Assembly: GCF_963678635.1 (NCBI RefSeq)
Contig: NC_087066.1
Location: 10,134,723 to 10,198,722 of the forward strand
Direction: 5' to 3'
Length of the DNA: 64,000 nucleotides
Origin: Symsagittifera roscoffensis
Taxonomy: Eukaryota > Xenacoelomorpha > Acoela > Convolutidae
Position 1 is the stretch's first letter. Every line of letters starts with the position of its first letter. The translations under genes were made by a program, and so were the position numbers. Shown here piece by piece: positions 55,399 through 64,000 of this stretch. A model generated the notes under the pieces. The model was given only the letters and a program-made list of their open reading frames with translations. It had not been told where the DNA came from and did not search any database.

Positions 55399-58300
55399 CT
55401 AAAATAAAAACAATAATATTTTTCTCACGCAGAAAAAAACTTACCTAATTTACATAAATCAACAAAGACAGCCGGACAACTTAGAATGTTCCTACCATAT
55501 TAAAAAAACTACGGACTTTTATGTTTCATAAACGTAGTTTTTTTGTGTGTGACATTATGGAAGAATTTTACGGACGCGTAGCAGCTTGGTAAATTAGACA
55601 TACCCGAATCGAGAGTTTTCAACTAAATTTAAGCAAAATTTGAGCGGTTTGAGCGGTTTTTTCAGACGAGTGCGCTAAAAATCTTGCTTCATAATGAGCG
55701 GTTTGAGCGGTTTTTGAGCGATTTATTTAAAAAACTCAAAAGCCGCGCAAGAACCAGGTTAGAAAATTTTTAATAATGTTCAGCAGACTGAGAAAAAAAA
55801 ACATGATAAGTGAGCAATCGCATGAAGTCAACTCTAGCAGAGCCAGGTATTTCAAGGTCGAGCTCATTAATTGTGATCTAGACATTCGAAAAATATCTTG
55901 CTTGAGTTGAGCATGGTCGAGCACATTTTTTATGCCCGCGACTGCAGAAAAACTTTTTGCTTGGGTCGAGTACGTTCGAGCATACTTTTTCAAGTCGTAG
56001 AAAATTCCATATTGATTGCGATTTTCTGTTTCTGATAACGAAATTAATAAGGTTAGTCTCAACTCTAAACAAAGGTGGTATTTTTCTGATCTTTGGTGTT
56101 TGTTGAGTACATTGGTAACAAAAACAAAAAAACTTTACTGAAAAATTACAACAAAAACACCCCAAACAATTTGGATTGGTGAAAAAATTTTATTAAGATC
56201 AAAAGCACATGCGTTCATATGTAATGGAGTACAAACTAATGAAGAAAAATCTTACGTAAAAAAACATGTTATTCCATGTGAACACATTAAACATGAATAA
56301 CATTAGAACACAAGATCAAATTACATGTATTAACTTCGTTATTAGAAAATCAATTCTACGTTAAAAAAAGTGCAAGATTTTTAATTTCTTGGAGCTGCAG
56401 TTCGAAGACAAAACGTTGACAAGAAAATTGCATTTCGAGTTATTGGAACAAACAGTCATGTTCCAATGCAATCAAACATTTACCAATGTTTTTTTTGTAA
56501 AACTTTAACACCCATCTCCTATGAATTTCGACGTTTTAGTTAATTGAAATTCCTGTTTGACTTTTTAAAAAAAAATAGTAAGAGTTCATCTATTGGACTT
56601 TTAAAATTTCTGATAACATCATAGAAATTCGAGTTCCAAAATAATTTCTTAAGATAAGATCTCCTTTGAGTAATAAAAGCAAGTAAGTTCTACAGTCTAG
56701 GTTTTCTGGAGTTGCATATATTAATCAACCTCAGTCAAAATGCTACATGATTAAAGAAAATGCAAAATTTTCAATTTCTTGGAGCTGCAGTTCGAAGGCA
56801 AAACGAAAAAAAAATGCACTTTGTCAGATATTTGAAAGGTTTCTATAAGGTACAAATTTTTGTTTACTTGATAAAAATTTCTTTTTCTCAGATGAGGGTT
56901 TTCCAGTTCTTTCTCAGAAGTAGGATTATAAATATGGAAGACTGTTTTAGAAAATAACTAGTGTGGAAAACTTCATTCAATTGATCAAATCAAGCACAAA
57001 TTGTAATTTTTCGTTCCGTGACTGAGCAAATAAAAACACGGCGAGCCGGTTACTGTGCAAGTAGATCAGAATGTTCTGACCATAGTCTTTAAAAATCTAC
57101 CAAAAAAAAATGTTTTTTTTTTTTCAAATTAATGTAGGTTTTTTTGCCTGGTGTGATGAAAGGATCTGACATAAAACTATAGTTTAGGCATATTCGACAG
57201 TCATAGTAAAATGGGCAAACCCGAAACAGTTTCTGACAAAAAATGACTGGATAAACAAAAATAACCAAGAAAAACCTTGCAATTTTTTTACAATAAAATT
57301 TTTTTTTGCAGAAATTGTTTGAATTTTTGAAGATTTCAATGACGTAATGGCATTAAACATCTCCAAATTCTAATTATACTCGAATTAAGCAAAATTATGT
57401 TACTTTAAACGGCCTAAGTTAAGAATAGACAAGCCTGCTCGCTGGTTTTCCCTGCTTGAAATTAGACGGGAAGTGAGATATTTCAACCCGGTTTTTCTCC
57501 ACTTTAGAAACAGTTTTTGGGAATTTACTTAAGTGGTTCGAATCTCAACAGGATAGACTATGATATGATATATCAATCAACGCAGTCCGATGATTATTTG
57601 TGGTACCTAGTTTTGCGTGGAAAAATCTAAAACACACCCGAATACAAAGTCCCCCCCATTTTCAATGGTCGGACCAAAAAAGAATTCAAAAACAAGACGT
57701 ATATCTAGATAATTTTATTCGAATTTGGGTCTAACTGATCTCTGTAATGCGCAACAGCAATCTCTTAATTGTCATTTTTTCGATCAAGCGCTACTCAAGT
57801 TAGTTTGATATTAAACATCATCAATTATGATAATTAAGTTATAAGTGGTGCATTAATCCAAAAAAAAATCAGAAACTTTAAAAAGAAAAAGCACTATTTT
57901 GCGCCTGAAAAAGCAGAAGGTATATTAAATTGTTTGAAGCGCCGCTGATTACTACCTATTATTAGGTCAATTATATTTTACAATTCATAAGTTAGCCTAA
58001 ATAATATTTACCCCGAATAAAAAGAAATTATTATAATTTCATTTGCCATTAATAATTAATTTGGTTGATCTTAAATGAAAAAGAATGATGTGCTTGAGAA
58101 GTGCGTAGTATTTAAAAATTAATTTTTGTTATTAACTAGTTTAGTTTTAATTTTATGTTTTAGTTGTTTTTGTTCCGCATTTCTTAACGAAAGTAACGGA
58201 ATATTTGTGCTCACATGGTTTTTTTTCTTCAGACAAGTTGCGACTTTTAAATTAGCTAATTTTGACATAATTTTTTTATATAATTCAAAAGGTAGTGTTG

Positions 58301-59126
58301 ATTTTAGCTTAAATTTGAAAAGATGTTTCAGCTGTGATTGTTTTTCATAAAACTATGGGGGTGTAAATATTGACATTTTGGCCAATTTGGGACAACTACC
58401 GCGCACTATTTTTCGCGCTAATAACGAGTAAGCGGAAATTTAGTCCGTCTTAGAAGTTGTTCCAATTTGGTTGAAGTAAGCTTATGCGCCGAAATTGATT
58501 TGTTATTATTAGTGAAATCTATCACTTTGAACTTTATATGGCGTGTGGGGGATGATTTTCACAAAAAATCTCAAACTCAAAAAAAAATAGTTTAATTTTT
58601 TACAACTATTTTTTCATGTTATTACTGCTCCATTGACTTAGAAAAGCAATCGGGACATTCGGGGCTTCGCCCTGATACAATCAGTCTTCTTTAGTATATG
58701 AGTTGCCATCATTGATACTTTTTTATAGATATAGTCATAATCAATCAACTAAACAATTCTCATTTAAAGAAAAAGATCAAAAAGATTGTACAGCTTTCAT
58801 TTCGTTTCGAATAGCATTTTGTTTGGAATGTCATTTTAAAATTGATTAGGGATTTATCCAGAAATTTTGTTTCACCACAGATAAAGGTCTATTGTTTTTT
58901 TGTCTATATTACGGATATTACGATCCTTTTGATTAGGAGCATCCGGTTACTGTGGATGGGTGCAATACCGTCAGAAGTTCACTCGCTTCTCATGCTTTCG
59001 TATTAGGTTTCGAGTTAACTCTATGAAACACGAATCATTACCCAATGATAGCATCAAGTTCAGTGGCTCATAAGAAATGTAAACAATTAAAACCGCCAAC
59101 AACTAGTTTTGAAAGAATAAACTAAC
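55399..59126. other. Intron between exons C and B
   Basis: This 3.7-kb AT-rich intron contains a small hairpin (aaaaaaactacg / cgtagttttttt) at 55504-55550, repeats of gagcggtttgagcggttttt at 55641-55730, and TCGAGCA-rich repeats at 55850-55990. A 45-bp repeat is present twice (about 56371 and 56761, 'atttcttggagctgcagttc'). No exon is seen. Confidence 0.6.
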
Positions 59127-59434
59127 CAGTCTTGTTCTCCCAGCCCGAGGAATTTAAGTTTGTCCTGAAGCTTTGGGTATTTCTGTACGTGACCATGAAT
59201 CCATTTCTTGAATTCTACTTTGCTCTCGTCGAACACAAACAAAATTTGTTTCACATCTTCTTTCTCGGACATTCGCATAGCTTTGATTAGCATCAGCTGA
59301 GTTTTTCCCGTTCCGGGTTCACCGAGCAACACCAAATGCGAATTTTCTGTATCAGCTCTATCGCGAAGAGCAGAGAACGTCTATCAGTAACTTTTTTTAA
59401 ACAGTCGAAGCCTCCAACAAAATTTGATGAAAAA
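59127..59434 (-). CDS. SF1 helicase Walker A exon B, with probable frameshift
   Basis: The minus-strand frame reads HLVLLGEPGTGKTQLMLIKA (Walker A, GxxGTGKT), then ILFVFDESKVEFKKW and FLGLGEQDW, ending at donor gttagt (59126). The sequence upstream is in another frame (SNFVGGFDCLKKVTD), and the two join at about 59380 if one base is missing. The likely acceptor is 'atgatagtag' before 59434, which fits the two-base overhang of exon A. The frameshift could be a sequencing error or a true lesion. Without it, exons A, B and C form one continuous coding path. The P-loop binds the ATP phosphates that drive the helicase. Confidence 0.7.
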
Positions 59435-61153
59435 CTACTATCATTTTTAGGATTATGATTATCATTTGGTCCTAATTTCCCCAACTAGCCAGGTACAGGT
59501 AACGCTTAAAATAGTAGTTCAATCAGACTCTACAGTGCCAGGTCATAATTGAGTTATATGAGTTAATTATGCAACTTTTCCCAAGACTTGAAAATCGGAA
59601 CAGCAATTTAAAGTCTTATGGGATTAGTATAAGAATTTTTATTGATTCTTAGAAAATGTAGGAATTTTGTAAGAATTCAGATTTACTCTTACAAAATATA
59701 AGATTCTTAATTTTAGTAACACTCGGGAGGACACATTGCTTATAAATGAATTCAAAAAGTATCGGTAGTGTTTATATTTGCAGCACAGGCGAAAATTGAT
59801 ACAGAAAATATCTTGCTGTTAACGTAAATTTGTTGTCATCTAGGCCTCATTTGAAAAATTATCTGTCGAAACTATAATCGAAAACCATTGTCTCAGGTTG
59901 ACCTCTATATTCCACAAAAAACCAGTCATATAATCCAATACAATTTATTACGATAAAAATTAACTGAACAATTACTATGGGTGTTGCATGACAAGCTATT
60001 TTTTTCTAAAAAATTGCAAAATTTTTCTAAAAAATGACAATTTTTCAGAAGTACAACAAACATTTTTTCCTGTCCAAAATCAATGCAAGCGTGAAGCAAA
60101 AGAAAGCACGCATGAAAAAGATAAAAATGGTTATGTCTAGGAGGAAAAAAAAGATAATCCAAAATTTCAAAAAAAAATTGTCATTTTTGGTTTTAATTTT
60201 CCGCAAAAAATGAAACGGTGGTTTCTAATCGGCACTAATCATATTAGGTGGTATCTGAATAGTAAAAAACTGCCGCATATTTTTTAGCGCTCTATATAAG
60301 AAAAAACTGACTGATTTTATAATAATTCGGCTTCAGAGCTAGTTTTTACTGCATGACTAGTCATAACGCATTTTTTCCATGAGGTGATGTATGCCATTCT
60401 AACCAATGAAAAATTTCTGTGTTCTTACCATAGGGTTACTGTGTTGGGAAAAAAACAATATAAACAGATTTAAAAATAACTGTGGTTTTGTAGTTAATGG
60501 AATTAGTTTGCATAATAATTCATTTCCATACAATCAAAAATGTCGGCCATGTTTTTCTCATATACCAGAAAATGCTAGTCCAAGAAATTTCTTACAATTT
60601 TCAAATGAATGAAAATATGGAAAACAGCTAAAGAATTGATTATTTCTCATTATTTTCAGTCAGTTGGAGTTTTTTAGAATACGAGGTCGAACTGTGCACA
60701 TGGTGCGCGTACCGTTTGGTGTGTGTAAGTCTGTGATGATATTGTTTAAGTATAAAACATTTTGAAAGTTTGTCTGTACGATCAAAAAAAAATAACTAGA
60801 ACAACGAAAGATCAAAGAGAGCGGAATTGTCGAGGAATCCACATACACTTCACAAAATGCACAGTTTGGCCTCTTAATAGAAGTTTTGTAATTACACGAT
60901 TTCGACTCATTGCTTGACGCCTTGAACAGCCTATATAGTTGAATCCTAAAAAGATCTTACAATGAGGACAACAAAATACCTTTAAAAAGTTTTGTAAACG
61001 ACCATTTAAGCTCAGAAACGGTTTTTTCCTGAGGGGGGGTGGGAGGGGAGTTTTGTTTGTGCTGTTTTACTAGAGAGTAAGGTGAGAACAAACTAAAGAA
61101 ACAGATATCGGAAGCTTCGTTGTGTTTTCTGCTCTTCATTTTCAAACTCCTAC
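59435..61153. other. Intron between exons B and A, with repeats
   Basis: It contains the MITE at 60682-60874. At about 59893-59930 'ctcaggttgacctctatatt' followed by 'agtcatat' resembles the end of the CCCGGGTTGAC elements, and a loosely related 'gactagtcataacgcatttt' lies near 60355. No exon is seen. Confidence 0.5.
60682..60874 (-). mobile_element. MITE with CGAGGCC TIRs, inverted copy
   Basis: It is TA-flanked. The left end is CGAGGTCGAACTGTGCAC and the right end is TGCACAGTTTGGCCTCT. Internal landmarks ('gatcaaag' and others) are in reverse order relative to 34111-34301, so it lies in the opposite orientation. 193 bp. Confidence 0.75.
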
Positions 61154-62381
61154 AAAATCTTGTACTGCTGGGGGCTGAGACTTATGTTGCAATTCATGGT
61201 GGCTTCGATCTCCTCCAGTTCTGAAGCTGTCAGAGCAGAGCTCTGTTTTTTTGCAGCATTTCTTTTGCAAGTTTTTAGCCAATGAGTTGAGCTTTTTTTG
61301 TAGCGAAAATCGACATCAAGGGCTCCTTTAAAACTATCCATTCCCCTTTCTTTTTTTAATTCATGAAATACATTCAGCGCTGCCAGTGAGAGGAGACCGG
61401 AAGCATAATGGCAGAATTGATGATATTCCGCAAACGCAAAAAACTTGCTCAGCGGGACTCTTTCTTCACCTGTCACCAAGACCATTTCATTACCTTTGCT
61501 ACAATCGATTCTGATAAGATCGTTTCTCAGCAGATCGTTTCGCTTTGACGTATCAGATGTGAATATCCACAAATGCTGCAATATCGGAGTGTTGTTCAAA
61601 ATTAGATCTCTAAGGCCCTTAAGCTCCTCTTTAAGCTTCTGGTTTCCGATAATTGCAACGTCTTTGATTTCCTGTAGACATTTCTCCAAATCCTGGTTGG
61701 AAACATCAGGAAGGAACAAAAGAACCTGAAAATGGTTTTTCACGAAACTGCTGAAATTCATGTTCTCGAAAACTAGGGAAAAGGAGTACAATAAAACGAG
61801 CATAATGGGAAATATTCTCTCAATACACTGCTTCAGCTTGTTACGAATAGACGAATTAGGCTTTTCCTTGTCTGCACTCAATCCAACTTCCACTGCGGTT
61901 ATTTTGTTTGCTCCCAGATGGATGTAATCTATTTGAAAGGTAGGGCATTCGTGATAGTCCTGATCAATTAAAAGTTGGACGTGATTTTGAAAGAAGTCTC
62001 TTATGAGCATGCCAGATTCAAGAGGAGGGTTGAGTGTGCGCACCATTTCCTCCTGAAAAAACCTCATCTCACCATCATAGGCACCAATGCTATCCATTCC
62101 TTTCGAGTCCCCAGTTACGGTGGTTTGGTGCAATTTGTTGTGCTCTGAAGAATCAAAAGGAGGAATTTGAAGCAAATGCTTCTCCTCATCTTCTGGAAAG
62201 CATCTATCGTGTGTTTTCTGAACCGCATCCACATCGCTTAATGGGAACTCTCCGTAGACTGCCTCGCTTTTAGCAGCTCGTGTCTCAAGAGTGAAAACAA
62301 AAGGCTTCAGATGTTTGTTGTATAGACCAGACTCCAATATCAGTTTGATTGTCTTGTTTTCCTCCTCCTTTGCTAGTCGTC
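61154..62381 (-). CDS. NERD/PD-(D/E)XK-like domain exon A with helicase Q-motif
   Basis: This is an open exon of about 409 codons on the minus strand. The acceptor is 'attcgttaag' before 62381, and the donor gtagga lies just before an in-frame stop. It begins RLAKEEENKTIKLILESGLY, perhaps the end of a repeat unit. In the middle, FQIDYIHLGANKITAVEVGL matches the core of NERD and related PD-(D/E)XK nuclease folds (I-D-Y, then a turn, then V-E-V), followed by NKLKQC. The usual Lys two residues after the Glu is Gly here. The exon ends in SPQQYKIL, a Q-motif that in UvrD-type helicases sits just before Walker A, and Walker A is found in exon B. NERD domains are fused to UvrD helicases in many bacteria. 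Nuclease activity is doubtful given the missing Lys. The gene must have at least one further 5' exon, not found. Confidence 0.7.
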
Positions 62382-64000
62382 CTTAACGAATAAAGTTTGA
62401 AATAAAAACGTAGATTAGCGGTAAACAAGAGTCTGACACCTCAATTTACATACCAATTACAAGCGCAGTGAGAAACAGACACAATAATCTACATACAAAA
62501 CTTATTTAGATACTCATCGTGAGCAGTATATGATTAAAAGCCTGATGTCTTGATGATGACCAACAGTCGCAAGATGATGACCAACATGATAAGTATACCA
62601 ATAGGTTGGATATCCGTAAGGGGGCTAAATCTGGTTGAGGCTATCCATGGACCAACCCATATCCTTGAATGAGGCTCTTTACTTTCGACTAACCGTGAAA
62701 TTAGTATCCCAACCTTTCCCAGAGATTATAGTCGGTGTTGAGAAGATCCTTAAAAATTAGCGCCCTAATTTTGAGGACTAACTCGGAAACAATCATCTAA
62801 TTCATCTAATACTGCTCATTCCTGGCTGATTTTAATTTTAGGATCCTTAAGATTTTAGTTTTAACTTTTCTTTTCCCTTACTTTCAACTATTTTTTCAAC
62901 TACCACCTTCTTTTGCATAGATTTTATGCAACCAACACATAAGGAGAATGTTCGGCTAAGAAAAGTTGGTGGGCAAACAAACAAGAGCAATCTCTTTAGT
63001 TTTATAGTTTGGTTGAACTTTTGCGAGCAGTTCTTTTCCGTACCTTGAAATAGATTTTAGCATGAAAGATGAAAAATGGTAATGACCATAACCAATCATC
63101 AGGCCTGTAGACTGGTAGCACGGTCTATCCGGCAAAGACTAGTAACAAAATTTCCATAAAGGAAAGAAAAAAAAACTAAATTAGCTCAATAGGAAAATGG
63201 CCTACTGTCGATATTGATATGGAACATTCGTTTTTGTCTGTTTTTTGAACTTGTGTTTGATCAAAAAATATGTATACACTTATATCTTCATATGCTTTTA
63301 TCTTTGAGGTTTGAAGAAACAGCAAAAAAGAATACGCTCAAAGTTGTAAAGAGCAGTTTAATTTCAAAGATTCTTTAGAAATAACGTGTCTTTTGTGCAG
63401 AACAAAAAAATGGGAAGGCTACCGATCTAATAAATTGGAGACTCTGTGGAAACCGCTTCAATTACTCAATTTTGTCTTTATAATTATTGAGAAATTGGTG
63501 GAGCAAAAATTCGACCATATAATGATAAGCTTTTGAAATCTCAAGCATTACCAGTGGTCTTTCTCGATATCTACCACTGAGATTTAGTAATTCGACTTTA
63601 TGATGATTGTGAACTGGATTTCGACAATAAAATGATTGAGAAAATGGTGGAGCAAAGTTTTCTTCTTAATTTGATAAGCTTTCGAAATTTTAAACAGTAT
63701 CAGTGGTCTATCAAATGATCTACCAGCGAGATATAGGTCTGAGTAATTAGTATCTGCAAGGTTAGCTTCACTCAAACTTGCTTCAAATTCCACAAGTCCG
63801 CGAGGTGTTTAAAAATTCACATGAGAAAATTAGAAGAACGTAGATTTACTTCAACAGTCTTTGGAAATTTTCATGGATTTCATTTGGCAGTGAAAAATAT
63901 CTACCCGGAAAAACCTGACTGCCGATTTTATTTTTCAAGTGAATGTTTCTGAATATCTTTTCCAGTGAATAAATATTGAAATGGCATTTAAATTTCGACC
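62382..64000. other. No gene seen upstream of exon A
   Basis: This is AT-rich sequence. A frame at 63793-63584 on the minus strand begins with plausible residues (FEASLSEANLADTNYSDLY) but degrades quickly. The 5' exons and promoter of the helicase gene presumably lie here or beyond, but I cannot place them. Two related blocks ('ttgagaaattggtggagcaa' near 63487 and 'gattgagaaaatggtggagc' near 63633) form an imperfect 150-bp tandem repeat. Confidence 0.45.

Noticed and set aside
63584-63793. Possible 5' exon of the minus-strand helicase gene
   Set aside because: Only the first 20 or so residues look protein-like. No matching splice phase to exon A could be shown.

Overview
This is a AT-rich, intron-containing metazoan nuclear contig with one 200-base assembly gap (49545-49744). 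No bacterial-style operons are present. Spliced exons with GT/AG borders, BEL/Pao and Polinton-like elements, MITEs and minisatellites all point to an animal. An arthropod, perhaps a crustacean, is my inference; the species cannot be fixed from the sequence.

The host coding signal worth most attention is a gene family scattered through the window. On the minus strand three exons lie in order: exon A (62381-61154, a NERD/PD-(D/E)XK-like domain ending in a helicase Q-motif), exon B (59434-59127, Walker A, with an apparent one-base frameshift) and exon C (55398-54386, SF1 helicase motifs II to VI). A second exon C lies on the plus strand at 2717-3729. Ankyrin-like final exons (exon D) lie at 18786-19747 and 24005-24966, with fragments at 8870-8963 and about 39640-39960. 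Splice phases fit across B to C and C to D, so I infer one family with the order NERD-like, SF1 helicase, ankyrin-like tail. The copies look partial, and no complete gene is contained in the window.

Layout: 1-2.4 kb holds palindromic elements ending in CCCGGGTTGA. 2.7-3.7 kb is the lone helicase exon. 4.1-6.5 kb is a complete short LTR element with no recognisable polymerase. 7.2-8.5 kb is a terminal-inverted-repeat element filled with GTCGAA minisatellite. 8.6-9.4 kb holds a MITE, an ankyrin-exon scrap and one copy of a 400-bp direct repeat. 9.6-15.1 kb is a decayed BEL/Pao retrotransposon on the minus strand, followed by LTR-like repeats, a 21-bp minisatellite and the second 400-bp repeat. 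18.4-28.9 kb is a tandem segmental duplication of a 5.2-kb unit. 28.9-34 kb is repeat-rich and nearly gene-free. 34.5-38.9 kb is a second, older BEL/Pao remnant. 39.6-44.3 kb has gene scraps and another palindromic element. 46.6-52.9 kb is a decayed Polinton/Maverick-like element on the minus strand. 54-62.4 kb holds the minus-strand helicase gene and one well-formed plus-strand exon.

Most coding-like sequence in the window is broken. The mobile elements account for most of the structure, and the SF1/ankyrin family is the main candidate for a little-described host system. A known parallel is vertebrate TRANK1, which also joins ankyrin repeats to a UvrD-like helicase, but in the opposite order. 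The NERD-to-UvrD fusion is known mainly from bacteria.
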